Translations under genes and position numbers: made by a program
Notes under the pieces: generated by a model
Seen by the model: the letters and a program-made list of their open reading frames with translations, nothing else
Databases searched by the model: none
Told to the model about the DNA's origin: nothing
Shown here: piece by piece, positions 1 through 11,314 of the stretch
Position numbering within the stretch: the stretch's first letter is position 1
How the letters are laid out: every line of letters begins with the position of its first letter
DNA from: Tahibacter harae
Lineage (GTDB): Bacteria > Pseudomonadota > Gammaproteobacteria > Xanthomonadales > Rhodanobacteraceae
Assembly: GCF_024437735.1 (NCBI RefSeq)
Contig: NZ_JANFQO010000003.1
Coordinates: forward strand, 248,001-312,000
Direction of reading: 5' to 3'
Length of the DNA stretch: 64,000 nt

Positions 1-162
1 GGCGATGCGGCCGGCATCCAGGCGCAGTTCCAGCCGCAGCGAATCGCCGCACAGCGCGTTGACGCCGTCGGCGGCGTGGGTATGCCCGGCCAGCGCGCCG
101 TGGTTGCGCGGCGCGCGGTGGTGTTCGAGCACGATATCGCGGTACAGGGCCGGCGCGCTCAT
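1..162 (-). CDS. sufU: SufU-type Fe-S cluster scaffold, N-terminal part only
   Basis: The window edge cuts this gene; 54 codons remain, beginning with ATG at 162. The start reads MSAPALYRDIVLEHHRAPRN, the usual opening of SufU/IscU-type scaffolds, and is followed by the first metal-ligand motif NALCGDS, which carries the first conserved Cys. The family receives persulfide sulfur from SufS and takes part in Fe-S assembly in the cytosol. The start lies 4 bases after the sufS stop, so it is the distal gene of the suf operon. The later Cys ligands are outside the window, so completeness cannot be judged. Confidence 0.85.
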   Translation of the reverse strand, partial: MSAPALYRDIVLEHHRAPRNHGALAGHTHAADGVNALCGDSLRLELRLDAGRIA

Positions 163-166
163 GGGT

Positions 167-1393
167 TCAAGCCAGCAGCTTGCGCACCTTGTCCAGCGCG
201 CGCACGAAGGCGTCGACTTCCTCGCGGGTGTTGTAGAACGCGAGCGAGGCGCGCGCCGTCGCCGGCACGCCGAAGAACTGCATCAGCGGATGGGCGCAAT
301 GGTGGCCGGAGCGCACCGCCACGCCTTCGTGATCGAGCAGCGTGGCCAGGTCATGCGCGTGCACGCCTTCGACCAGGAAGGACAGCACCGCCGCCTTGTG
401 CGCGGCGCGGCCGAACAGGCGCAGGCCGGGCACGCCGAGCAGCGCATCCGTCGCATAGGCCAGCAGCTCGCTTTCATAGGCCTGGATGCGTTCCAGGCCT
501 ATGCCTTCGATGTAGTCCACCGCCGCGCCCAGGCCGATGAAACCGGCGATGTTGGGCGTGCCGGCCTCGAACTTGTGCGGCGGATCGGCGAATACGGTGC
601 CGTCGAAGCTGACCGTGCGGATCATCTCGCCGCCGCCGAAGAACGGCGGCATGGCCTGCAGGTGTTCGCGCCTGGCCCACAGCGCGCCGGTGCCGGTGGG
701 GCCGAACAGCTTGTGCCCGGTCATGGCGTAGAAATCGCAGCCTATGGCCTGCAGATCCACGCGCTGGTGCGGACAGGCCTGGGAACCGTCGACCAGCAGC
801 GGCACGCCGCGGCTGCGGCACAGCCTGGCGATCTGCGCCACCGGATTGACCGTGCCGATCACGTTGGACACATGCGCCACCGCGGCCAGCTTCACCGCCG
901 GCGTCAGCATGGCCTCGAAACGGTCCAGCATCAGCTCGCCTTCGGGCGTGATCGGCGCGGCCTTGACCGTAGCACCGGTGCGCGCGGCGACCAGCTGCCA
1001 GGGCACGATGTTGGCGTGGTGCTCCATCTGCGTGACCAGGATCTCGTCGCCAGGCTGCAGGCGCGGCAGCGCATAGCTGTAGGCGACGAGGTTGATGGCC
1101 TGGGTGGTGCCGCTGGTGAACACCAGCTGGTCGCGGCTGCCGGCGTTGAGGAAGCGCGCCAGCTTGTCGCGCGCGCCTTCGTAGGCGGCGGTGGCCTGTT
1201 CGCCCAGGCTGTGCACCGCGCGCGCCACGTTCGCCGTGTAGTCGCGGTAATAGCCCTCGACCGCGTCTATCACCACCTGCGGCTTTTGCGCGGTGTTGGC
1301 ATTGTCGAAATACACCAGCGGCTTGCCGTGCACCTGCCGCTTGAGCACCGGGAAATCCCGGCGCCAGAGTTCGGGATCGAATGCGCCGCTCAT
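167..1393 (-). CDS. sufS: Cysteine desulfurase SufS
   Basis: 408 residues, the usual SufS length. It is a PLP enzyme that takes sulfur from L-cysteine as a protein persulfide for Fe-S assembly. Visible landmarks are the PLP lysine in the TGHKLFGPTG motif (about K228) and the active-site Cys in RSGHHCAHP (about C366). The ATG at 1393 overlaps the sufD stop (ATGA), so this start is preferred although the frame stays open well upstream inside sufD. The next gene is the scaffold sufU, its usual partner in SUF operons that lack SufE. Confidence 0.95.
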   Translation of the reverse strand: MSGAFDPELWRRDFPVLKRQVHGKPLVYFDNANTAQKPQVVIDAVEGYYRDYTANVARAVHSLGEQATAAYEGARDKLARFLNAGSRDQLVFTSGTTQAINLVAYSYALPRLQPGDEILVTQMEHHANIVPWQLVAARTGATVKAAPITPEGELMLDRFEAMLTPAVKLAAVAHVSNVIGTVNPVAQIARLCRSRGVPLLVDGSQACPHQRVDLQAIGCDFYAMTGHKLFGPTGTGALWARREHLQAMPPFFGGGEMIRTVSFDGTVFADPPHKFEAGTPNIAGFIGLGAAVDYIEGIGLERIQAYESELLAYATDALLGVPGLRLFGRAAHKAAVLSFLVEGVHAHDLATLLDHEGVAVRSGHHCAHPLMQFFGVPATARASLAFYNTREEVDAFVRALDKVRKLLA

Positions 1394-2765
1394 GCGCCCA
1401 CTCCGGCCAGGCGCTGCGCCAGCAGCGCGTCGATCTGTTCGCGCAGCGCCGTGTCGGCCAGGTCGTCCAGCACGATGCGGCAGAACGCCTCCGTCAGCTG
1501 CCGGCGCGCCTGCGCCTCGGGCACGCCGCGGGAGCGCAGGTAGAACAGCGCGGCGGGATCGAGCTGGCCTACTGTGGCGCCGTGGCTGGCCTTGACCTCG
1601 TCGGCGTGGATTTCCAGCACTGGCTGGGTGTCGATCTCCGCATGCGGCGACAGCAGCAGGTTTTTGTTCGACAGCTGCGCCGAAGTGCCATCGGCGCCGG
1701 CGCGGATCAGGATGCCGCCGTGGAACACCGCGCGGCCGCGGCCAGCGCCCAGGCCGCGCCAGGTCAGCTCGCAGGCGGTGTCGCGCGCGGCATGATCCAC
1801 GCCCAGGCGCGTATCCAGATGACGCCTGCCGTCGGCCAGCAGCACGCCGTTGCTGCGCAGGCGCGCGCCGCTGCCCTGCAGCGAGACGTTGAGTTCGTGC
1901 CGCGACAGCACGGCGCCGAGTTCCAGATCGGTGCGGCCGTAGTCGGCCTCGCCGGCCAGCACTGCATCGGTGCGGGCCAACAGCACCGCGTCGGCATCCT
2001 CGGCCTGCACGCGCAGGTGTTCCAGGCGCGCGCCGCGGCGCAGGTGCACATGGACCAGGCTGTTGCACAGGTTGGCCTGGGCCGTTGCGGCGAACTGGTA
2101 TTCGCGCAAATCCAGGCTGGCACCCTCGCCCACTTCGACCAGATGGCGCAGATGCAGCGCCCGGTCGCCTTCGGCCGCTGCACCGAGCATCACCAGGGCG
2201 ACCGGCTGCGCGCACTGCACGCCGGCGGGGACGCGCAGCAGCAGGCCGTCCAGCGCAAACGCGGCATTGAGACGGGCGAAGGTCTCGTCGGCGGCGTTGA
2301 AACGGCGCGCCAGGAATTCAAGCTCGCGCGGATCGCGCGCGGGATCGGCCAATGCCTGCGACAGCGGCTCGAAGCGGACCTCCGCGGGCAGGCCGTGCAG
2401 TTGCGACAGCGCCGGCGCGAAGGTACCGTTGACGAAGACCAGGCGCGGAACGCGCTGCGCGGAAAGCTGGCGCAGGGTCTGCAACCAGGCGGGCATCTCG
2501 TCCGCGCCGGCCGGCGCGGTGTCGGCTATTTGCCGGGCGAGGCCCGCGACCAGCGACTCGTCCGCCGCCGCCAGCGGCGAAAACGTGCGCCGTTCCAGCG
2601 CCCGCAGCGAGGTATGCCGCCAGCGCTCCGCGCGCGCGCCGGGCAGGCCGTCGCCCAGCGCCGCGGCCAAGCTGGCGCGACGCACCTCGCCCAGTTGCGC
2701 AGCCTGCACGGCGGCGGGCGGCAGTCCGGCAAATCCCTGTTCCAGGCTTTGCAGCAGCGGCGCGC

Positions 2766-2769
<4 letters not shown>
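1390..2769 (-). CDS. sufD: Fe-S assembly scaffold component SufD
   Basis: 459 residues, matching SufD. The C-terminal half has the SufB/SufD beta-helix signature region (ASHGATVGQLD, then FYLRSRGVPEAQAR). SufD pairs with SufB and the ATPase SufC in the SufBCD complex, the scaffold and iron-acquisition machine of the SUF pathway. It overlaps sufC upstream and sufS downstream by ATGA junctions, which implies translational coupling. The N-terminal third is divergent, as is usual for this subunit. Confidence 0.93.
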
Positions 2770-3533
<764 letters not shown>

Positions 3534-3631
3534 GGTCTTTTCCGTGGCAGCGGGCCCAGGCCCGCGACATGTATTGCAAAGGGCGGCAGCAACCCGGCGT
3601 ACGCGCCCGGTGCCGCGACGCAGCGGCGTGC

Positions 3632-5071
<1,440 letters not shown>

Positions 5072-5091
5072 GGGGCTGCCTAGTCAACTGT

Positions 5092-5541
5092 TCATGCCAG
5101 GGCGACGCGCAGCGGCGTCGGTACGGGCCGCTTGGGCCCCGGCGGTTTGGTCATGTCGGCCAGGGTCACGCTGGCCAGGGCCTCGGCGATCGCCTGGTTG
5201 ATGCGCTGCCAGTTGCCGCGCACGCCGCAGTGATGCTCGTGCCCGCACAGGCCGCTGGTGACGCTGCATTCGGTCATGCCTATGGGCCCTTCCATGGCGA
5301 CGACGATCTCGGCGACGGAGATGAGTTCGGGACTGCGCGCGATGCGGTAGCCGCCGTTGACGCCGCGGAAGGATTCGACCAGCCCCGCGTGCACCAGCTG
5401 CTTGAGCAGCTTGGAGACCGTAGGGATCTCCAGCCGCGCCCGCTCCGCCAGCACCTGGGCGCTGAGCACGTCGCTGCCGGCTTCGGCCAGGACGGTCATG
5501 ACTACAGTGGCGTAATCGGTGAGCTTGCTGACGCGAAGCAT
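5092..5541 (-). CDS. Rrf2-family regulator of the SUF operon
   Basis: 149 residues from the ATG at 5541. A longer frame from 5586 exists, but it would place the palindrome at 5561-5577 inside the coding region, and the family typically starts MLRVSKLTDYATVV. An N-terminal winged helix (about residues 1-70) is followed by three Cys in ECSVTSGLCGHEHHC, the likely [2Fe-2S] ligands of IscR/SufR-type sensors. The first gene of the operon is therefore probably its own cluster-sensing repressor. IscR itself has a slightly different Cys spacing, so the name is left open. Confidence 0.9.
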   Translation of the reverse strand: MLRVSKLTDYATVVMTVLAEAGSDVLSAQVLAERARLEIPTVSKLLKQLVHAGLVESFRGVNGGYRIARSPELISVAEIVVAMEGPIGMTECSVTSGLCGHEHHCGVRGNWQRINQAIAEALASVTLADMTKPPGPKRPVPTPLRVALA

Positions 5542-5560
5542 GGGAAAGGCCGGGCAAAAG

Positions 5561-5577
5561 CGTACCGAAATGGTACG
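5561..5577. promoter_or_regulatory. Palindromic operator candidate for the SUF regulator
   Basis: Perfect inverted repeat CGTACC-GAAAT-GGTACG, centred about 28 bases upstream of the regulator start at 5541. Rrf2-type SUF regulators usually bind palindromes next to their own promoter. The position fits autoregulation of the whole suf operon, but no binding data can be read from sequence. Confidence 0.55.
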
Positions 5578-5628
5578 GTTTTGCACTGCGGCAGGTCAAT
5601 TCGACACCGCAGCGGCGCGGCGCGGACG

Positions 5629-5655
5629 AAAAAAGCCCGGCCGTCAGGCCGGGCT
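5629..5655 (-). terminator. Rho-independent terminator of the beta-propeller gene
   Basis: The stem AGCCCGGCC/GGCCGGGCT has a GTCA loop; read on the minus strand it is followed by six T. It lies 70 bases past the stop of the gene at 5726-7069 and upstream of the suf promoter region, so it insulates the two units. Confidence 0.8.
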
Positions 5656-5725
5656 CCACCACGATCTCCGGCCTGTGCGCGGGCCGGAATCGAGTTCTTG
5701 CCTGGCTGGGCCAGGCGCCGCCGGC

Positions 5726-7069
5726 TCAGGTGCCGGCCGGGCGATAGGTGAACCAGGTCAGGAAAATCAGCCCGTTGCCATCGCTGTCGAGCATGAAGCC
5801 CTCGCCGTCACGGGTCGGTCCGCCGTACCAGGTGCCGGACAGCCAACTCGTGTTCGGCGCCGCCGCCATGCCGGTGCGCTGGCATTCGGCCACCAGCGGG
5901 TTGTTGATGATGCGTTCCAGGCGATAGCCGCCGTTGCCGAAGTTGGCCGTGTTCTCGCCGGTGGAATTCCAGCTGAGCTGGGCCTCGGTACAGCTGGTGA
6001 AGGTCAGGCGCAGGCTGCCCCAGCGCGGCTTGCGGATCTGGCCGGGATCGAAGGCCGGGCCGAACGCGGCGCCCAGGGCGGTATGCGCTTCCAGCTCGGC
6101 GCTGTTGCCGTTGAGGCGGCCGACCGCGGTCAGCCAGTACTGCGAGCCGATGCGGTCGCCGTTCGGCACCGGGGTTTCGGTGCGGACCGGTATGACGGCG
6201 GCATAGGTGGGCCCGGCCAAGCCGCCGGAGCCGGCCCCGACCAGGATGCCGCGGTCAGCGCCGCTTTCCGGATCCAGCTTGAGCACGCCGGCGCGGCTGG
6301 CCACCAGCAGGCTGCCGTCCACGCCCCAGGCCAATCCGGTGGGCCGGTTCAGGCCGGTGCGTATGACCTTGTCGAAGGCGCCGGTGGGGAAGTTGAAACG
6401 CAGCACCTGGCCGGAGCCTTCGCCGGTCACATAGATCTTCTCGCTGTCGGGCGAGACCAGCAGGCCGCGGGTATTGCGCAGACCGTTGGCGCCGACGCCG
6501 ATATAGGGCACCACCTCCCCGCTGCCGGGAATGTAGACGCCGACGTTGTTGCTGTCGTAGCCGGGGATGTAGATCAGGCCGTCGGGGCCGGTCATCAGGC
6601 CGTTGTCCGGCCCGGCCACACCGCGCAGCGCGATATCGCCCTTGGCCTCGCCGGTGGAGATGGCGTAGCGTCGCAGCACGTTGCGCTTGTAGCTGGAGAA
6701 ATAGACCTCGTCGCGCCCCAGGCCGAAAGCGATGCCGGTCACGTTCCAGCCGGGTGGCAGGACGGCGAAGGTGTCGATGTAGTCCAGGGTTTCCGCGTTG
6801 TAGCGCAGGATCCTGTCCATGCCCTCGCTGACCACCCAGAGCCGGCCGTCCGGCCCGATCTTGGCCGCCTGCGGGCCCAGCAGGCGCCTGTCGGCGTCCA
6901 GGATGCGCAGGAAGGTGCCGCTGCAGGCATCATAGACATGTACGTTGCTTTCGTAGCCGCTGACCAACAGGCGCGAATCGCACTCCTGCGCCTGGGCGCC
7001 GAACACGGAGAAGAACAGTAGTGATACCAGGACCGCCCAGCGCACCCGCCAACCGCATTTGCCGCTCAT
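5726..7069 (-). CDS. Secreted NHL/SMP-30-type beta-propeller protein
   Basis: 447 residues from the ATG at 7069, chosen because GGAG sits about 7 bases upstream and a signal peptide (about residues 1-22, ending FGAQAQ) follows at once. The mature part has repeated blades with patterns such as GPDGRLWVVSEG, SPDSEKIYVTGEG and TGPDGLIYIPG, typical of YncE/NHL-like propellers. The C-terminal 90 residues form a separate module ending GTWYGGPTRDGEGFML and FLTWFTY, a Trp- and Gly-rich tail seen in exported xanthomonad proteins. Its substrate is unknown. It is divergent from a regulator that carries its own propeller, 121 bases away. Confidence 0.75.
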   Translation of the reverse strand: MSGKCGWRVRWAVLVSLLFFSVFGAQAQECDSRLLVSGYESNVHVYDACSGTFLRILDADRRLLGPQAAKIGPDGRLWVVSEGMDRILRYNAETLDYIDTFAVLPPGWNVTGIAFGLGRDEVYFSSYKRNVLRRYAISTGEAKGDIALRGVAGPDNGLMTGPDGLIYIPGYDSNNVGVYIPGSGEVVPYIGVGANGLRNTRGLLVSPDSEKIYVTGEGSGQVLRFNFPTGAFDKVIRTGLNRPTGLAWGVDGSLLVASRAGVLKLDPESGADRGILVGAGSGGLAGPTYAAVIPVRTETPVPNGDRIGSQYWLTAVGRLNGNSAELEAHTALGAAFGPAFDPGQIRKPRWGSLRLTFTSCTEAQLSWNSTGENTANFGNGGYRLERIINNPLVAECQRTGMAAAPNTSWLSGTWYGGPTRDGEGFMLDSDGNGLIFLTWFTYRPAGT

Positions 7070-7190
7070 GGGGAAACTCCTTGCGTCTACATGGGTGCGC
7101 AGCCTCGGCGGCAAGGCCACGGCTGCGCCTGCGCAAGTCCTTCGCCGTGTCTGCGCAAAATCCCGGTCCTTGCACATCAGTCACTTGCGC

Positions 7191-9530
7191 ATGAACAGCG
7201 CCAGCTCACCCGGGGCCGGCACCCGCCAGGCCGCACGTTTCCGCCTGGGCGAATGGGTGGTCGATGCGGCCGGCCACGAGCTGCTGGGCGCGGCCGGGCG
7301 GGTACGCCTGCAACCGCGCCAGATGCAGCTGCTGCTGCGCCTGGCGCGCGAGCCCGGCACCGTGCTGCGGCGCGAGCAGCTGCTGGAGGAAGTCTGGGAA
7401 GGCCGCTACGTCAACGACGAGGCGCTGTCGCGCGCCATCGCCGAGCTGCGCCAGCTGCTGGGCGACGACCCGCGCGCAGCGCGCTATATCGAGACCGTGC
7501 CCAAGCTGGGCTATCGCCTGATCGCGGCGCCGCAGCGGGAGGAAGCCGCGCCGCCGGCCGCGGCGGCGCCCACTCTGCCGACAGCAGCCGCGGGCGCCGA
7601 GGCGCACGCGACCACCGACACCGCTGCCGGCACAGCCGCCGCCGCAACCACGCCGGCCGGCCGCGCCCTGTCCGTCCCGCTGGACGCCAGCGGCCTGCCG
7701 CGGCCCGACCCGCGCCAGCAGCGGCGCACCTTCGCCAGCAGCGTGATCGTCGGCATCGCGGTGGTCGCCCTGGTCGCCCTGCTCGCCCTGACCCTGCCCC
7801 AGCCGCCCGGCGCGCAGCAGCACGCGGCCGAACTGCGCGGCCGGGTCGACCGCGCCCGGCCGTTCTCGACCGAGCCGGGCTTCGACCAGAGCGCGCGCTT
7901 CTCCCGCGACGGCCGCTGGGTGGCCTGGTCGGTGTCCGATGCGGAGCACAACGCGGCGCATATCTGGATCGCCTCGCGCGATGGCCAGTCACGCCGTGCG
8001 CTCAGCGAAGGCACGGACTGGGACATGGCGCCGGTCTTCGTCGATGGCGACACGGCCGTGGTGTTCGCGCGCTACCAGGCCAATGCCTGCGAGCTGCGCG
8101 AGCAGAAGCTGATCGATCGCCAGTCGCGCCGCATCGGCGGCTGCGCGCCGCCGCCGGCGACCAGCCGCATCGACGCCTCGCCGGACGGCCGCCAGATCGT
8201 GTTCGCCCAGGCACTGGAAAACGGCCGCAGCGGCCTGGCCAGCCTGGACCGCCGCAGCGGCGTGGTCAGCATGCTGACCGACCCGGGCGAACAGGCCCTG
8301 GCCGACCACAACCCGCGCTTCTCGGGCGACGGCAGTCAGCTGGTCTTTACCCGCGGCCAGCACAGCCATCAGCGCCTGTGGCTGCTACCGCTGGCGGAAC
8401 CGGCGCGGGCGCGCCTGCTGGTGGACAGCGGCGGCCTGCTCTACGGCGCGGCCTGGCTGCCTGGCGACACCGGCGTGATCCTGGCCGGCGACCTGTTCGG
8501 CTACCGCGCCCTGTACCGCGCCGACGCGGCCACCGGCGCGCTGGAATTCCTCGGCGCGCGCGGCGCGCGCTATCCCGATGTCGCCGCCGATGGCGGCCTG
8601 CTGTTCGAGATCGCCGACTACCAGGCCAATATCTGGCGCGCCGACCTGCGCGACGCCGGGGCCAAGCCCGTCGCCATCACCCAGTCCCAGCGCTACAACA
8701 ACCAGCCCGCGTTCTCGCCGGACGGCCGCTATCTCGCCTTCGGCTCCAACCGCGACGGGCTGGAATCGCTGTACCTGGCCAGTCCCGACGGCAGCGGCGT
8801 GGAGCGGCTGGCGCTGGACCCGGCCCAGCGCTGGGTGCGGCCGAGCTGGGATCCGGACAGCCGCCATCTGCTGGTCACCGCCATCCTCAACCAGAGCACG
8901 GCGACCGAATGCCTGCCCTATGCCTGCGGCAGCGAAAACAGTGCGCTGTACCGCTACGATCTGGCCGCGCGCCAGGCCACGCCGATCAGCGGTCTGGGCG
9001 AGGACGCGCGCTACGGCCAGTACAGCGCCGACGGCCGCCACATTTACTTCCTGCGTCCGCGCGACGGACGCAACCAGCTCTGGCGCGCCGGCGCCGACGG
9101 CAGCGCGCCGCGCCTGCTGCTGGATGCCAATGTGGAAAACTTCACACTTGACCGGCAGTACCTGGTCGTCGATGTCGCCAACGAAAGCGGCCTGCGCGTC
9201 TGCGGCCTGGAGGCCGACAACTGCCGCGTGATCCTCAACCAGCCGCTGGCCGGTGTCGGCATCGCACCGGAGAACACCTACACCGCGCTGCACGAGGGCC
9301 GTCTGGCCTTCGTCGTCCAGGGCACCGACGGCAAGCGCCGCCTGTACAACTACGACCTCGACAACGATCACAGCGACACCTTGCTCGACGACGCGCCGAC
9401 CACCGTCGCCCCGGCCCTGGCCTTCAGCCCGGACGGCCGCTGGCTGGCGTATTCGCGCAATGACCGCGTCGCCATCGACCTCTATCTGGGCGAAGCCCGT
9501 TCCCTGACCGACGGCGCCGCCGCGCGCTGA
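7191..9530 (+). CDS. CadC-like membrane regulator with TolB-type propeller
   Basis: 779 residues from the ATG at 7191; an upstream in-frame start at 7059 would overlap the divergent gene's start and adds no recognisable domain. Residues about 15-112 are an OmpR/CadC winged helix (QPRQMQLLLRLAREPGTVLR, then ETVPKLGYRLIA). A Pro/Ala linker leads to one membrane segment (about 181-203), then a periplasmic region with PD40/TolB repeats (FSRDGRWVAWS, FSPDGRYLAFGSNRDG, FSPDGRWLAYSRND). By analogy with CadC it would sense an envelope signal and bind DNA directly. It is followed after 7 bases by amgK, so it may share a transcript with the MurNAc salvage genes. Confidence 0.82.
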   Translation: MNSASSPGAGTRQAARFRLGEWVVDAAGHELLGAAGRVRLQPRQMQLLLRLAREPGTVLRREQLLEEVWEGRYVNDEALSRAIAELRQLLGDDPRAARYIETVPKLGYRLIAAPQREEAAPPAAAAPTLPTAAAGAEAHATTDTAAGTAAAATTPAGRALSVPLDASGLPRPDPRQQRRTFASSVIVGIAVVALVALLALTLPQPPGAQQHAAELRGRVDRARPFSTEPGFDQSARFSRDGRWVAWSVSDAEHNAAHIWIASRDGQSRRALSEGTDWDMAPVFVDGDTAVVFARYQANACELREQKLIDRQSRRIGGCAPPPATSRIDASPDGRQIVFAQALENGRSGLASLDRRSGVVSMLTDPGEQALADHNPRFSGDGSQLVFTRGQHSHQRLWLLPLAEPARARLLVDSGGLLYGAAWLPGDTGVILAGDLFGYRALYRADAATGALEFLGARGARYPDVAADGGLLFEIADYQANIWRADLRDAGAKPVAITQSQRYNNQPAFSPDGRYLAFGSNRDGLESLYLASPDGSGVERLALDPAQRWVRPSWDPDSRHLLVTAILNQSTATECLPYACGSENSALYRYDLAARQATPISGLGEDARYGQYSADGRHIYFLRPRDGRNQLWRAGADGSAPRLLLDANVENFTLDRQYLVVDVANESGLRVCGLEADNCRVILNQPLAGVGIAPENTYTALHEGRLAFVVQGTDGKRRLYNYDLDNDHSDTLLDDAPTTVAPALAFSPDGRWLAYSRNDRVAIDLYLGEARSLTDGAAAR

Positions 9531-9537
9531 TACCGCC

Positions 9538-10545
9538 ATGAACACACCGACTTCCCGCGCCGCCGCGCTGCACGCCTTCGTCAGCGCCCAGGGCGCCGAT
9601 CCCGCCAGCCTGCGCCCGGCCTCGGCCGACGCCAGCTTCCGCAGCTACTGGCGCGTGCAGCGCGGCGCCGACAGCCTGGTGGTGATGGATTCGCCGCAGG
9701 ATCCGGTGCAACCCTGGCTGGACATGGGCGCGCGCCTGGCGGCGGCTGGCCTGCATGTGCCGGCGGTCCACGCCGCCGATGTCGCCCAGGGCCTGCTGCT
9801 GCTGGAAGACCTGGGCGTGCGCACCTATCTGCCGGAACTGGATTCCGACAGCGCCGACGCGCTCTACGGCGGCGCGCTGGACGCCCTGTTCACGATGCAG
9901 ACCCAGGTGCGCGGCGACGACCTGAAACGCTACGACGAAGCCTTCCTGGTGATGGAGCTGGAATACATGCCGGAATGGCTGCTGCGCCGGCACCTGGGCC
10001 GCACGCTCGCCTGCGATGAGCTGGATGTGCTGGAACTGGCTTTCCGCCGCATCGTGGATACGGTGACGGCGCAGCCGCACTGTTTCATGCACCGCGACTT
10101 CCACAGCCGCAACCTGATGATCACGGCACAGCGCCCGCCCGGCATCATCGACTTCCAGGGCGCGCTGTACGGGCCCGTCACCTATGACCTGGTCTCGCTG
10201 CTGCGCGACTGCTACATCGAATGGCCGGCCTCGCGCGTGACCGCCTGGGCCGAGGACTACCGCCGCCGCCTGGCCGCGGCCGGGCTGATCCAGGCCGATG
10301 CGGCGCAGTTCCGGCGCTGGTTCGATTTCACCGGCCTGCAGCGCCATATCAAGGTGCTGGGCCTGTTCTGCCGCCTGTGCTACCGCGACGGCAAGCCGCA
10401 ATACCTCTACGACCTGCCGCTGGTGCTGCGCTACGCCCTGGACGTGGCCGAGGCCTACACGGAACTGGCCGACTTCGCCGCCCTGCTGCGCCGGCTCACC
10501 CGCGATGCGGACCTGCGCAACCCGCGCGGCGAGCTGCCCGCATGA
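9538..10545 (+). CDS. amgK: N-acetylmuramate/N-acetylglucosamine kinase AmgK
   Basis: 335 residues with an aminoglycoside-phosphotransferase fold. The catalytic loop is CFMHRDFHSRNLM and the metal-binding DFG equivalent is GIIDFQGALYGP. The next gene overlaps it by ATGA and encodes the matching uridylyltransferase; this pair defines the AmgK-MurU route that phosphorylates MurNAc at C1 and makes UDP-MurNAc while bypassing de novo synthesis, which affects intrinsic fosfomycin susceptibility in pseudomonads. It acts in the cytosol. Without the neighbour the call would only be 'APH-family kinase'. Confidence 0.85.
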   Translation: MNTPTSRAAALHAFVSAQGADPASLRPASADASFRSYWRVQRGADSLVVMDSPQDPVQPWLDMGARLAAAGLHVPAVHAADVAQGLLLLEDLGVRTYLPELDSDSADALYGGALDALFTMQTQVRGDDLKRYDEAFLVMELEYMPEWLLRRHLGRTLACDELDVLELAFRRIVDTVTAQPHCFMHRDFHSRNLMITAQRPPGIIDFQGALYGPVTYDLVSLLRDCYIEWPASRVTAWAEDYRRRLAAAGLIQADAAQFRRWFDFTGLQRHIKVLGLFCRLCYRDGKPQYLYDLPLVLRYALDVAEAYTELADFAALLRRLTRDADLRNPRGELPA

Positions 10546-11255
10546 AGGCGCTGATCTTCGCCGCCGGCAAGGGCACGCGCATGCAGCCGCTGACCGCGCA
10601 CACGCCCAAGCCGCTGCTGAGCGCCGGCGGGCGGCGCCTGATCGACTGGCAGCTGCAGCGCCTGGCCGCAGCCGGCGTGGACGAAGTCGTCATCAATACG
10701 TCCTGGCTGGCCGAGCAGTTCCCCGCCGTACTGGGCGAACGGCGCGGCGGTCTGCGCCTGCATTACAGCGCCGAAGGCACCGAGCCGCTGGAGACCGGCG
10801 GCGGCCTGCTGCTGGCACTGCCGCTGCTGGGCGCCGCTCCCTTCCTCGCGGTGAACGGCGACGTCTACTGCGATATGGATTTATCCACATTGAAACTCGA
10901 CGCCGGCGACCTGGCCGCGCTGGCCCTGGTCGCCAACCCGGCGCACCACCCGCGCGGCGATTTCCACCTGCGCGACGGACGCCTGCTGGACGAATCCATC
11001 GCCACCGGCGCGCCGCGGCTGACCTTCGCCGGTATCGGCCTGTACCGCCCGGAACTGCTGCAGGGCTGGCGCAGCATCATCGGCGACGAACCCGGCGCGC
11101 GGCAGAATCCGCCCTGCTTCAAGCTCGCCCCGCTGCTCTACGCCGCCGCGCGCGCCGGCCGCGCCGCCGGCCTGCTGCACCGGGGCCGCTGGACCGACGT
11201 GGGTACGCCGCAGCGGCTCGCAGAGCTGGATGCGGAGCTGAGCGGCGCGGCCTGA
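10542..11255 (+). CDS. murU: N-acetylmuramate-1-phosphate uridylyltransferase MurU
   Basis: 237 residues from the ATG at 10542 that overlaps the amgK stop. The nucleotidyltransferase signature is FAAGKGTRMQPLTAHTPKPL at residues about 5-24, followed by LETGGGLL and the metal-site motif NGDVYCD. Length and motifs match MurU rather than the longer GlmU or RfbA enzymes. It converts MurNAc-1-P and UTP to UDP-MurNAc in peptidoglycan recycling. The following convergent gap is short and has no clear terminator. Confidence 0.87.
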   Translation: MKALIFAAGKGTRMQPLTAHTPKPLLSAGGRRLIDWQLQRLAAAGVDEVVINTSWLAEQFPAVLGERRGGLRLHYSAEGTEPLETGGGLLLALPLLGAAPFLAVNGDVYCDMDLSTLKLDAGDLAALALVANPAHHPRGDFHLRDGRLLDESIATGAPRLTFAGIGLYRPELLQGWRSIIGDEPGARQNPPCFKLAPLLYAAARAGRAAGLLHRGRWTDVGTPQRLAELDAELSGAA

Positions 11256-11314
11256 GCGGCACCCGAGCTACACCAACTTCCGCCGCAGGACTCCGCGCCA
11301 GAGCGCTGCACCGC

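Noticed and set aside
1394-2215. N-terminal extension of SufS into the sufD region
   Set aside because: The extension is an out-of-frame reading of sufD; the 408-residue protein from 1393 has the full family length.
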